Assembly: GCA_900548305.1 (NCBI GenBank)
Contig: URJZ01000007.1
Span: 7,183 to 71,182 of the forward strand
Direction: 5' to 3'
Length of the DNA: 64,000 bases
Origin: an uncultured Oscillospiraceae bacterium
GTDB taxonomy: Bacteria; Bacillota; Clostridia; Oscillospirales; Acutalibacteraceae
The position numbers and the translations under genes were made by a program. Under the pieces are notes generated by a model. It saw only the letters and a list, made by a program, of their open reading frames with translations, searched no databases and had not been told where the DNA came from. Within the stretch, counting starts at the first letter, position 1. Each line of letters starts with the position of its first letter. Positions 26,956 to 35,376 of this stretch are shown here, one piece after another.

Positions 26956-27004
26956 GCTCCGGCAAGTAGTCTACAACAGACTACTTGCTGGAGCGTTTTT
27001 TATA
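26956..27004 (+). terminator. terminator of the urea transporter gene
   Basis: GCTCCGGCAAGTAGTCT and AGACTACTTGCTGGAGC form a 17-bp stem (one G-T pair) with loop ACAAC, followed by GTTTTTTATAT. Confidence 0.92.
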
Positions 27005-27598
27005 TAGTAATTTTATAAATTATCATTTAAATTAGGAATAGTATTTTATAATTTTATGGTAAGTTGCTATTTGTATTTTCGATGTTCTAATTGGTACTTT
27101 TAATTGTTTATGAAATTTTATTTATGATAAGAATTTGCTTGTATGGAGTATTAGGAATTTCGTCACTAGGTATATATTTGGTTTTTTATATTACCACACT
27201 CTATAATAACAAGAATATACCGTGTATAATGATAGATACTCTCTTTATTTTGATAAAATTATAATGATATGGTAAAACTTACAAAAGTATTGTTATTTAC
27301 ACAAAAAATTAATATTTCTTTTGTAAAGTGTGGTATCTATGTGGTTTTTTGTGTCATAATAATCCTTATCAATAAAAACCAATACATTTTTTTACGACAT
27401 AAATTTACTTTTTGTTGTAAAAGAGGACAATTTATCTCCTAATATACAATGAGTGCTATACTATATAATGGGGTATTCACACGTATTATACCGTTAAAAG
27501 TAACAAAATATCGTATTTCACTTGAAAAGGTGACAAAGCTGTGATAAACTGTAACTAATTTGTTACCAATGAATTTAAAAATGTAGGGAAGCGAGTAT
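27005..27598. other. gene-poor interval before the sporulation cluster
   Basis: Strongly AT-rich. A 46-codon frame (27124-27264) with a hydrophobic N-terminus has no ribosome-binding site and is probably chance. I see no RNA gene or repeat. Confidence 0.4.
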
Positions 27599-27910
27599 AT
27601 GTTAACTGAGTTTAGCAGAAAAAGATCTAGAAAGTTAAAATCTATTTTAATTATCGCGATGGCTCTATTTACCATTGGCATATGCGTATTATCTCAAAGG
27701 AATACTGTTCATGCGCAAGAAATAAATAATGATGAACAAACGACACAGCACGCAGCGGCTATGAGTATGGAAAATAAATCGGAGGATCAAATATCTCCTA
27801 CTGTACATATTCTTGCATTTGGTTTGGTAATTGTGATTAGTGCTGCCACAGCAGGAGTTTTGATTGCCGTACATAAAAGAAATAAACGAAAAAAACAAAT
27901 GCATTTTTAG
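27599..27910 (+). CDS. small membrane protein with two helices, unknown function
   Basis: 103 aa. Basic N-terminus (SRKRSRKLKS), then a signal-peptide-like helix (about residues 14-32) with possible cleavage after VHAQ, a hydrophilic stretch of about 35 residues, a second helix (about 69-88, ILAFGLVIVISAATAGVLIAV) and a strongly basic end (HKRNKRKKQ). Not recognised. Start ATG 27599 follows GGGAAGCGAG. It lies upstream of spoIVB on the same strand but 230 bases away, so a joint transcript is possible but not shown. The arrangement N-out loop between two helices could equally be a secreted peptide with a membrane anchor. Confidence 0.65.
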   Translation: MLTEFSRKRSRKLKSILIIAMALFTIGICVLSQRNTVHAQEINNDEQTTQHAAAMSMENKSEDQISPTVHILAFGLVIVISAATAGVLIAVHKRNKRKKQMHF

Positions 27911-28122
27911 AAAGCATTAGAAATAGTATCTCCAAATTTTTTCGTTTTTCTTGCCTCCCCATTCAAAAATTTGAAAATGATTAGAAACATATGCCAATCT
28001 AATTTGGCGAAACAGTAACTTGTTGATTGGGCAATAAAAGTTCTATTATTTACACTTCATTTATTTAATTACCAAAATAAAACCTTCTCTTTTGTGGCAG
28101 ATTATATATAAGCCGCGTAAAA

Positions 28123-28146
28123 GGAGGTGAATCAATGGTAATATGA
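28123..28146 (+). promoter_or_regulatory. ribosome-binding site with three-codon upstream frame overlapping spoIVB start
   Basis: GGAGGTGA is 7 bases from an ATG at 28135 that starts the frame ATG-GTA-ATA-TGA, whose stop overlaps the spoIVB ATG (28143) as ATGA. The spoIVB ATG itself is 15 bases from GGAGG, longer than usual, and its frame offers no closer canonical start. Termination-reinitiation is a possible mode of translation. Confidence 0.5.
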
Positions 28147-29378
28147 AAAATATTTTTAGAGTTTTAAGCGGTGTTGCAGCCGCGTTTGTATTGGCATTTG
28201 GCATAACTGTTGGTATTGCCGAACAGACACTTCCAGACAGCTTCAGAGTGGTTGAAGGACAAGAATTAGATTTACAAACACTTGGCTTCAGTATAGAGCT
28301 GGTAATGGAAAATGAAGTAGATGTTATTTCTATGAAACATCCAACCGGTAAATATGATGCAGATGTTTTATTATTTAACACCATCCCAATTAAAACTGTC
28401 CATGTGGATGTCACGGAGCCCTTGATGTTGGTACCTTGCGGTACACCTTTTGGAATTAAAATGTTTACCAATGGTGTAGTAGTAGTCGGAATGTCCGACA
28501 TTGATTCTGAAACAGGTAAGGTAAATCCAGCTGAACAATCCGGTTTAAAAATTGGAGATATCATTACTAATGTTAATGGTGAAACTGTTTACGAAAATGA
28601 AGAAATATCAAAGGTGATTCAAGATTATAACGGTGAACCTCTAGTATTAACTGTAAAACGTGATACTGAAATATTAGAGATTTCATTAAATCCTGTAAAA
28701 TCATCACAAGATGGATCTTATAAAGGTGGCTTGTGGGTAAGAGACAGTACGGCAGGTATTGGTACTGTCACTTTTTATAATCCTGAAAACGGATTATTCG
28801 GAGGATTGGGGCATGGTATTTGTGATATTGATACCAATAGTTTAATGCCTATGAAAAATGGTGATATTGTCCCTGTAACGATTAGTGGTGTTACAAAAGG
28901 CCAGAAAGGTGCTGCTGGAGAATTACGTGGCTATTTCAGTAGTAACCAAGCAATTGGAAATTTATTTATGAATTCTGATGAAGGTGTTTATGGTCAACTG
29001 GAAGCTTCCCCTGTAGAACAACAAGCACTGCCGGTTGCTATGAAACAAGAGGTGAAAGAAGGGCCGGCACAAATTTTAACGACGGTAGCAGATGGCGAAC
29101 CTCAATATTACAATGTCACCATTGAAAGCATAGAATACAAAAATTCTTCCAGGGTAAAAAATTTAGTCGTTTTAGTGACGGATAAAGCCTTGTTGGAAAA
29201 AACAGGGGGCATTGTACAAGGCATGAGTGGTAGTCCCATTATTCAAAATGGTAAAATTGTTGGCGCTGTAACTCATGTGTTTTTAAATGATCCCACCAGA
29301 GGATATGGCATTTTTGCAGAGAATATGGTAGAGAATTTGGTTTCAATCGAACGAGAGACTGTGCAAAAAGCCTCCTAA
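28143..29378 (+). CDS. spoIVB: SpoIVB serine peptidase
   Basis: Sporulation signalling protease of 411 aa. It is made in the forespore, secreted into the intermembrane space and cleaves SpoIVFA, releasing SpoIVFB to activate sigma-K in the mother cell. Layout: N-terminal membrane helix (about residues 7-27), PDZ domain (about 120-185; PAEQSGLKIGDIITNVNGE), and the S55-type protease domain. That domain has the catalytic His in GLGHGICDID and the catalytic Ser in VQGMSGSPIIQNGKIVGAVTHV. It is followed by spo0A, the conserved spoIVB-spo0A order of Firmicutes. Confidence 0.97.
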   Translation: MKNIFRVLSGVAAAFVLAFGITVGIAEQTLPDSFRVVEGQELDLQTLGFSIELVMENEVDVISMKHPTGKYDADVLLFNTIPIKTVHVDVTEPLMLVPCGTPFGIKMFTNGVVVVGMSDIDSETGKVNPAEQSGLKIGDIITNVNGETVYENEEISKVIQDYNGEPLVLTVKRDTEILEISLNPVKSSQDGSYKGGLWVRDSTAGIGTVTFYNPENGLFGGLGHGICDIDTNSLMPMKNGDIVPVTISGVTKGQKGAAGELRGYFSSNQAIGNLFMNSDEGVYGQLEASPVEQQALPVAMKQEVKEGPAQILTTVADGEPQYYNVTIESIEYKNSSRVKNLVVLVTDKALLEKTGGIVQGMSGSPIIQNGKIVGAVTHVFLNDPTRGYGIFAENMVENLVSIERETVQKAS

Positions 29379-29387
29379 AAAATTATT

Positions 29388-29396
29388 TTCGACAAT
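29388..29396 (-). promoter_or_regulatory. putative Spo0A box upstream of spo0A
   Basis: TTCGACAAT on the + strand is ATTGTCGAA on the other strand, a close match to the 0A box (TTTGTCGAA-like). It lies about 120 bases before spo0A, so it could mediate autoregulation. Confidence 0.5.
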
Positions 29397-29514
29397 TTTA
29401 TTTGTAGAATATTCTTATTTTCTCCCAATTTAAAAAAATAATATTACAAACTATTGCTAATAATTCCATTATATAGTAATATGTATCTGCACTAAAAAAA
29501 CAGGGGGAGAAAAT

Positions 29515-30294
29515 ATGAAAAACGCCTTAAAGTTATTAATTTCAAATGAACGTGACGAATTTAATAGAGAATACGCAGAAATATTTGAAAATGCAGGTTT
29601 TCAGCTGTGCTTTACTCCAAAAGACGGTCTAAAAGTATTAGATTTTATTGAAGCAGAACAACCAGACTTAGTGTTAATGGATTTATTTATGCCGCATTTA
29701 GACGGAGTTGGTGTCATCCGTTCTTTACAGCGCTTAAAAATAAATAAAAAGCCGTTATTTTTTGTAAAATCTTCCTTCAGCAGTCCTACGTTGGAACACG
29801 AATTGATGAGTAACGGTGTTTCCTACTTTATAGTAGAACCATTTCATGCACAAGATTTAGCAGATAAAATGCTGCAATTAACTGGTTATCAAAATAAAAT
29901 TGAAGATAAATTGGAGGAAAACAACGTGAATTACCTGCCATCATTAGAAATTCAAGTAACAGAGATTTTACACCAAATAGGAGTACCTGCACACATTAAA
30001 GGATATCATTATTTAAGAGATTCTATTATTATGGCAATTGAAACCCCTGAAATTATAAATGCTGTAACAAAACAGTTGTATCCATCCGTGGCAAAACGTT
30101 ATGAAACGACTTCTTCTCGTGTAGAGAGAGCCATTCGTCATGCGATTGAAGTTGCATGGGATCGTGGCGATGTAGACGTACTAAATTCTTATTTTGGTTA
30201 TACTATTCACAATACAAGAGGAAAGCCAACAAATAGTGAATTTGTTGCAATGATAAGCGATAAATTGCGCCTTCAAATGAAAACAGCCAGCTAA
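29515..30294 (+). CDS. spo0A: sporulation transcription factor Spo0A with atypical receiver
   Basis: Master regulator of sporulation entry (259 aa). The C-terminal Spo0A_C domain is well kept (SVAKRYETTSSRVERAIRHA with the recognition helix, then NSYFGYTI and PTNSEFVAMI). In the receiver domain the phospho-acceptor Asp56 is present in VLMDLFMPHLDG. The acidic pair, DD in standard Spo0A, reads Asn11-Glu12 (LLISNERDEF), and the invariant Lys of the K-P motif is Glu108 (YFIVEPFHA). These residues bind Mg2+ and the acyl phosphate, so phosphorylation may be weak, altered or unnecessary here. Starts with GGGGGAG about 8 bases upstream. A 0A-box-like site precedes it. Confidence 0.95.
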   Translation: MKNALKLLISNERDEFNREYAEIFENAGFQLCFTPKDGLKVLDFIEAEQPDLVLMDLFMPHLDGVGVIRSLQRLKINKKPLFFVKSSFSSPTLEHELMSNGVSYFIVEPFHAQDLADKMLQLTGYQNKIEDKLEENNVNYLPSLEIQVTEILHQIGVPAHIKGYHYLRDSIIMAIETPEIINAVTKQLYPSVAKRYETTSSRVERAIRHAIEVAWDRGDVDVLNSYFGYTIHNTRGKPTNSEFVAMISDKLRLQMKTAS

Positions 30295-30367
30295 TAGCTA
30301 GTACAAGTATAATACCTGTTTTTCTTTTTTATTATAAATTGATATCCCTATTTCTCTTCACTTATCG

Positions 30368-30409
30368 CTCCACAGAAAAACATCTGTATAGATGTTTTTT
30401 TGTGGAGCT
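30368..30409. terminator. long hairpin after spo0A
   Basis: GCTCCACA...AAAAACATCT pairs with AGATGTTTTT...TGTGGAGC around GTAT. A second, T-flanked hairpin follows at 30423. Confidence 0.7.
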
Positions 30410-30422
30410 TTGTGTTATTCAC

Positions 30423-30455
30423 AAAAAGCCTTTGCAATTTCTGCAAAGGCTTTTG
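30423..30455. terminator. bidirectional terminator between spo0A and the ATPase gene
   Basis: AAAAGCCTTTGCA and TGCAAAGGCTTTT form a perfect 13-bp stem with A and T runs on the sides. Confidence 0.88.
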
Positions 30456-30456
30456 T

Positions 30457-32841
30457 TTATTTTATCTTTGTTTCCAAGCGGTCAATTTGTTTGCTTAACA
30501 ATTTATCAATTAATAGTGAGAACAGTACAAAAATAATAATTGCAAAACCTGCTAATACTAAAAAGCAATACAGCATAGGCAAAGTAATTGATGCAAGAGA
30601 AAATAAATCTTTTAAGAGAAAAATTGCGAATACAAATGCTCCAAGCATAGCGCAGAATAAAGCGCAGCGAATCCAGTTAAATGGTAAGGATACTTTGAAT
30701 AAAACCAATAGACCGGCAAATCCTGTAATCATAACGGCAAGCGTTGAAATTTCAGTATTATTAAACTGGATAAATGAGCAAAGAATTGCCAATGCTATAA
30801 TGTTAAATACCATCGTCATCGCACCGGGAATGGATTTACGTATGACATTTACAATATATTTTCCTTTTACTCGTTCCTTATTTGGCTCTAATGCCAAAAT
30901 AAAAGAAGGTGCACCAATAGTCAATGCGCTAATTAAAGTAAGGTGAATTGGTTGGAACGGATAGTCAAAATGTAAAAAGATAAATAGAATTGCATTAATT
31001 GTAGAGAAGATTGTTTTTGTTAAAAACAAGGAAGAGGAACGTTGTAAATTATTAATTGAGCGTCTGCCTTCCTTTAATATTCTAGGCATAGAAGCAAAAT
31101 TAGAATCCAGTAATACTAATTGTGAAACAGTTCTGGCTGCATCGCTTCCTGAAGCCATAGCAATACTGCAGTCTGATTCTTTCAGAGCCAAAACATCGTT
31201 GACACCGTCACCTGTCATTGCAACGGTATGACCTTGTTCTTTCAATGCTTTTACCAAATCTAACTTTTGTTGCGGTGTAACACGTCCGAATACACTGTAT
31301 TTTTGTGCTGCTTCCTTAATATCCTCCGGTGTTTGTAGGGTGGTAGCATCTACATATTGTTCGGCTGTTTTTAATCCAGATTTTTTTGCAATATTTGCTA
31401 CTGTGATTGCATTATCACCGGAAATAATTTTGATGTCTACCCCTTGTTCCGCAAAATATGCCAGTGTATCGGGAGCTTCCGCACGTATTTTATCGCTGAT
31501 AAATAGAAATGCCATAGGATGGATTTCTTCTGGCAGTTCTTTATCTTGAATTTGATGTGGAGAATGTGCCAACATTAGAACACGCTGTCCTTTTTCAGAG
31601 TGTTCTTCAATAATTTTTTGATACGGAGAAGTGTCTGTTAAAATAAATTCGGTAGCGCCGAAAATATAGCTGCCATTTTCATCAAATGAAGCGCCGCTCC
31701 ATTTTCTTGCAGATGAGAAAGGAACGATATGATTGCAAGTGAGTTTATCATATTGAGTGCAGTAGCTTTTTACTGCGTTAAAAGTTGGATTATCGTCTTC
31801 TAGCGCATGTATTAAAGAACCTAATGCAACTTTTAGCTCTTCATTGGTTGTGTTGTGTAGTGGAAGTACGTCGGTTACCTCCATAGTTCCTTCTGTAATA
31901 GTACCTGTTTTATCCAGACATAACACATCAACGCGTGCTAAAGTTTCGATACAGTATAGTTCCTGTACCAATGTTTTATGTTGCGACAGTCGGATAACAC
32001 TTACAGCGAATACAACACTGGTTAACAGAATTAAACCTTCCGGGATCATGCCGATTAAAGCTGCTACAACACCTACAATAGCTTCGTTGAATCCTTGATG
32101 TGAGATAAAAACTTGTTTGCAGAATAAGGCAATGCCAACAGGAATTAAGGTAAATCCAATATATTTAATAATGCGGTTTGTCCATTGCATAATTTCTGAG
32201 TTTGGCTTTTTCACATACTTGGCATTATCTGTAATTTGTGCAGCGTAGTTATCTTTTCCCACATGTTCTACACGTGCATGGCAGTTGCCGCTGATAATAA
32301 AACTGCCTGAAAGTAAATGATCTCCCGGTTGTTTTAGTACAGGTTCAGATTCTCCTGTTAATAAGGATTCGTTTACTTCACATTCTCCCTCGATGACAAC
32401 GGCATCAGAGCAAACCTGATTGCCTGCTCCAAGAAAAGTGATATCATCCATTACAATATCATGAATGGCAATTTCTTGTTTGATACCGTTACGTATTACA
32501 TGTGCTTTTGGCTCGGCAATTAAAGAAAGTTTGTCAATGGTTTTTTTTGCGCGGATTTCTTGTACCGTACCAATAAAAATATTGCAAATAATAACGCCCA
32601 TAAAAAGTAAGTTTTTATAAGAACCCACAATTAAAATTAGAATGGCCAGTATAAAGTTTAAAATATTAAAAGGAGTTATTAAATTTTCCAGCACAATTCG
32701 TTTGATACTTTTTGATTTAATGTCACTATTATGATTGACGAGTCCTTGTTCAATACGCTGACGGACTTCTGCATCTGTTAGCCCATCCAATTGCTCTGAA
32801 GAAGGCTTAGTATGTTCAACATTGTTTTGGTCCAAGTGCAT
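30457..32841 (-). CDS. cation-transporting P-type ATPase
   Basis: P-type ATPase of 794 aa. Motifs: actuator domain NESLLTGESEPVLKQPGD, phosphorylation site VLCLDKTGTITEG, ATP-binding stretches, and hinge AMTGDGVNDVLALKESDCSIAM. The membrane motif is IPEGL (GMIPEGLILL), with four N-terminal and about six C-terminal helices. This looks like the type II group near bacterial Ca2+-ATPases and the CtpE-like branch; heavy-metal CPC motifs and N-terminal metal-binding domains are absent. The transported ion is not determined. Of two in-frame ATGs the second (32841) is 6 bases from AGGAG, whereas the first directly abuts it. It is monocistronic. Confidence 0.88.
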   Translation of the reverse strand: MHLDQNNVEHTKPSSEQLDGLTDAEVRQRIEQGLVNHNSDIKSKSIKRIVLENLITPFNILNFILAILILIVGSYKNLLFMGVIICNIFIGTVQEIRAKKTIDKLSLIAEPKAHVIRNGIKQEIAIHDIVMDDITFLGAGNQVCSDAVVIEGECEVNESLLTGESEPVLKQPGDHLLSGSFIISGNCHARVEHVGKDNYAAQITDNAKYVKKPNSEIMQWTNRIIKYIGFTLIPVGIALFCKQVFISHQGFNEAIVGVVAALIGMIPEGLILLTSVVFAVSVIRLSQHKTLVQELYCIETLARVDVLCLDKTGTITEGTMEVTDVLPLHNTTNEELKVALGSLIHALEDDNPTFNAVKSYCTQYDKLTCNHIVPFSSARKWSGASFDENGSYIFGATEFILTDTSPYQKIIEEHSEKGQRVLMLAHSPHQIQDKELPEEIHPMAFLFISDKIRAEAPDTLAYFAEQGVDIKIISGDNAITVANIAKKSGLKTAEQYVDATTLQTPEDIKEAAQKYSVFGRVTPQQKLDLVKALKEQGHTVAMTGDGVNDVLALKESDCSIAMASGSDAARTVSQLVLLDSNFASMPRILKEGRRSINNLQRSSSLFLTKTIFSTINAILFIFLHFDYPFQPIHLTLISALTIGAPSFILALEPNKERVKGKYIVNVIRKSIPGAMTMVFNIIALAILCSFIQFNNTEISTLAVMITGFAGLLVLFKVSLPFNWIRCALFCAMLGAFVFAIFLLKDLFSLASITLPMLYCFLVLAGFAIIIFVLFSLLIDKLLSKQIDRLETKIK

Positions 32842-33211
32842 ATTCATCTCCTATAATAGATATATGTTATTAAAGCGTAGTTATATCCTATAGTAATATA
32901 GGATTATTTATATGTTAGTAATCAATATATTCATATATCGATTACGCTTCAATAATACATATAAATATTATACATGATTTCTACTGTAATTTGTAGATAA
33001 ATTATGATATTGAAGTTATTTTGTAATTATTATGTTGATTTCATAAAAATTTATAAAACATAAATAATGTGTTCAAAAATATATATCATAATGCACAATT
33101 GGATATCGGATATTCTTTATATCATATTTGAAAAGTTGATATCCTTAGAATAGATATACAATGAGGAATTTTGGTTATTGTAACTTTGTTTTAGTAATTG
33201 CATTAGTAAAA
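32842..33211. other. AT-rich intergenic interval
   Basis: About 370 bases between divergent genes. It should hold the ATPase promoter on the - strand, but I cannot single one out. No frame or RNA is supported. Confidence 0.4.
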
Positions 33212-33240
33212 TTGCATAGCATTTTTTTTTATGCTATAAT
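33212..33240 (+). promoter_or_regulatory. sigma-A promoter of the O-antigen-ligase-like gene
   Basis: TTGCAT at 33212-33217 and TATAAT at 33235-33240, 17 bases apart. The spacer and -10 also form an ATAGCAT/ATGCTAT inverted repeat around a T run. GGAGGG follows at 33264-33269. Confidence 0.75.
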
Positions 33241-33300
33241 AACGCATATCATTTTTTATATTCGGAGGGTTTACATATCATAAAAAAATTAAATAGTGTT

Positions 33301-34548
33301 TTGCAACATACCAAAACACTCGGAGGCTTTAACGGCATTATGATGCTTTCGTTGACAGTTTCTATTTTCCTTCCTTTTTATATTACATTGGCGTGTATGA
33401 TTTTTGTAGCAATTGTTTCCGTTATTCAAAAGAAATCTCGAAAAGCCATATTTTTAAATCCATCTAACATACTTCTTATGAGTATTATGATTTATGGAAG
33501 TATTGTTAGTAGTGTATATATGAATATTACAGGCATTATGTATTCGCTTGTTTTTCTGGTGGCGTTGATTGTTATGTTTTATGGAAAAACAATAATGACG
33601 CGCAGTTTATTTGACAATATGATGGATGTAGCTTGTTTTACCAGTGTAATTTGCGTACCAATTGCGGCAATTCAAATGTTTTGGTTTCCTGGGGTAACCG
33701 TGGATGGTAGACCACCTTCAACCTTTACAAATGCTAATTATTACGGCATGATTATAGAATTTGTGGTAATTATTGCTATGTACCGTATTTTTACAAATCA
33801 AAACTTAAAAATGCGAAAGTGGTATATAGGTATTATTCTAATTAATTTACTTGGTTTATATATGTCGATGAGTATGTCATCGTGCATGACATTATGTTTA
33901 ACAATGTTAATATATCTGATGATAAAAGGAAAAAAGAAGTCAGCAACAGCTTTATTCTTATTTATTGCTATTATTGCTTTTGCTTTATTATCAGGACAAA
34001 TATTTCCTCGTATTGATACAACCAGTGATATTTTCCGAACCAGAATAGATGTATGGAGTACTTCATTAAAAGGAATTGCTGACCATGCATTATTTGGTAT
34101 GGGACCAAATGCTTATCAGTTGGTATGGCCTGTGTACAACGGTTATCCAACATTTCATGCACATAATTTATTCTTAGATACACTACTAAATTTTGGTGTA
34201 GTAGGTGGATGTGCTATTTTCTTTTATGTTTTAACTCAGTTGAAAATGCTTATGAAACGATTCCAGACTAATGTGTGCAAAAACAGAAATATTTTGGTAC
34301 TGGTTATGTTTTCAGCCGTTTTGATTCATGGATGTACTGACGTTACTATTTTTTGGATACAAACAGGTATGCTATTTTTACTAGTCTATACTTCTACAGG
34401 TATCCATAATAATGTAAAATCTGTTTCTCATAGAAAAGATCATATGTCTATTCATCATACGGAAACTTGGTCTACACAAGAATATGAAACATATTCGGAA
34501 GAAAGTGGAATATCAAAATCTGATATTCATAATCAAGAAATACATTGA
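33301..34548 (+). CDS. O-antigen ligase / polymerase family membrane protein
   Basis: Polytopic protein of 415 aa or slightly longer, with about ten helices and a large extracellular loop. It shows the WaaL/Wzy-like region RTRIDVWSTSLKGIADHALFG followed by GMGPNAYQ and FHAHNLFLDTLLNFGVVGG; the His-Asn pair is typical of the family. Such proteins join or polymerise glycans on the outer membrane face. The C-terminal 45 residues are hydrophilic and charged. The start is uncertain: the strong GGAGGG (33264-33269) points to about 33277-33280, where the in-frame codons are ATC and ATA, not a canonical start. TTG 33301 is the first canonical one but is 31 bases away from it. With ATA 33280 the protein would start KKLNSVLQ after the initiator. 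Confidence 0.8.
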   Translation: MQHTKTLGGFNGIMMLSLTVSIFLPFYITLACMIFVAIVSVIQKKSRKAIFLNPSNILLMSIMIYGSIVSSVYMNITGIMYSLVFLVALIVMFYGKTIMTRSLFDNMMDVACFTSVICVPIAAIQMFWFPGVTVDGRPPSTFTNANYYGMIIEFVVIIAMYRIFTNQNLKMRKWYIGIILINLLGLYMSMSMSSCMTLCLTMLIYLMIKGKKKSATALFLFIAIIAFALLSGQIFPRIDTTSDIFRTRIDVWSTSLKGIADHALFGMGPNAYQLVWPVYNGYPTFHAHNLFLDTLLNFGVVGGCAIFFYVLTQLKMLMKRFQTNVCKNRNILVLVMFSAVLIHGCTDVTIFWIQTGMLFLLVYTSTGIHNNVKSVSHRKDHMSIHHTETWSTQEYETYSEESGISKSDIHNQEIH

Positions 34549-34551
34549 CTC

Positions 34552-34593
34552 AAAAGTGCTATGGGAAGGTTCACTTTCTATAGTGCTTTTTCT
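34552..34593 (+). terminator. terminator of the O-antigen-ligase-like gene
   Basis: AAAAGTGCTATGGGAAG pairs with CTTTCTATAGTGCTTTT, with several G-T pairs, then TTCT. Confidence 0.6.
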
Positions 34594-34716
34594 ATTAGGT
34601 ATAGCATTTTGTAATTGAGTTGTAAAAACATGTAGAAAAATTTGGAACAATAGGGCTGTACAGTTGTAAAACAACGTTATGAATGCTATATTTAATTTAT
34701 AAAATGAGGTGAAAAA

Positions 34717-35376
34717 ATGGCAAAAATATTAATTGTAGAAGATGATGTAAATATAGCAAAAATGCTTGAAGTAACTTTGTCTATTGGTGGATATGAGTCT
34801 GAAAGATGTGATAACGGAAAAAAAGCGGTAGATTTGGTAACCACTCAGTCTTATGACTTGGTTTTATTGGATGTTATGCTTCCTGATATGGACGGCTTTA
34901 AAGTGATTGAATATATTGATAAAGAAGAAACGGCCGTTATTTTTTTAACAGCATTACAAGATGTTATGGATAAGGTGAAGGGACTAAAATTAGGCGCGGA
35001 AGATTATATTGTAAAACCGTTTGAAACTGTAGAATTACTAGCCAGAATTGAAGTTGTACTGCGCAGAAAGCACAAAAGCAACAATGTGATACATTATGGT
35101 GATATTACCATGAATATTGACGAACATACAGTAAAAAAAGGGGATGACTATATTAGCCTAACTCCGAAAGAATTTGATATTCTTACTTTTTTTCTGCAAA
35201 ATCAGGATATTGCGCTGACAAGGGAACGCTTGCTGGCTACTGTGTGGGGGTATGAATTTATGGGGGAAACCCGTACGGTTGATATACACGTACAGCAAAT
35301 ACGAAAAAAAATGGGATTGCACAACAAATTGGTTACAATACCGAAGCTTGGTTATCGCTTGGAGAGGAATAACTAA
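34717..35376 (+). CDS. OmpR-family response regulator
   Basis: 219 aa, receiver plus winged helix. Receiver residues are standard: acidic pair in VEDD, phospho-Asp52 in LLDVMLPDMDG, Thr in FLTAL, Lys in YIVKPFE. The DNA-binding half has LTPKEFDILTFFLQN and ETRTVDIHVQQIRKKMG. GAGGTGA ribosome-binding site. The next gene, a histidine kinase, starts at the base after its stop, so they form a two-component system with an unknown signal. The following genes encode a membrane protein and a C39-like peptidase. Confidence 0.93.
   Translation: MAKILIVEDDVNIAKMLEVTLSIGGYESERCDNGKKAVDLVTTQSYDLVLLDVMLPDMDGFKVIEYIDKEETAVIFLTALQDVMDKVKGLKLGAEDYIVKPFETVELLARIEVVLRRKHKSNNVIHYGDITMNIDEHTVKKGDDYISLTPKEFDILTFFLQNQDIALTRERLLATVWGYEFMGETRTVDIHVQQIRKKMGLHNKLVTIPKLGYRLERNN

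Noticed and set aside
27124..27264. 46-codon hydrophobic frame
   Set aside because: No ribosome-binding site, very AT-rich region, no feature beyond chance.
28061..28564. 167-codon antisense frame over the start of spoIVB
   Set aside because: Lies over conserved spoIVB sequence; no supporting start signal.
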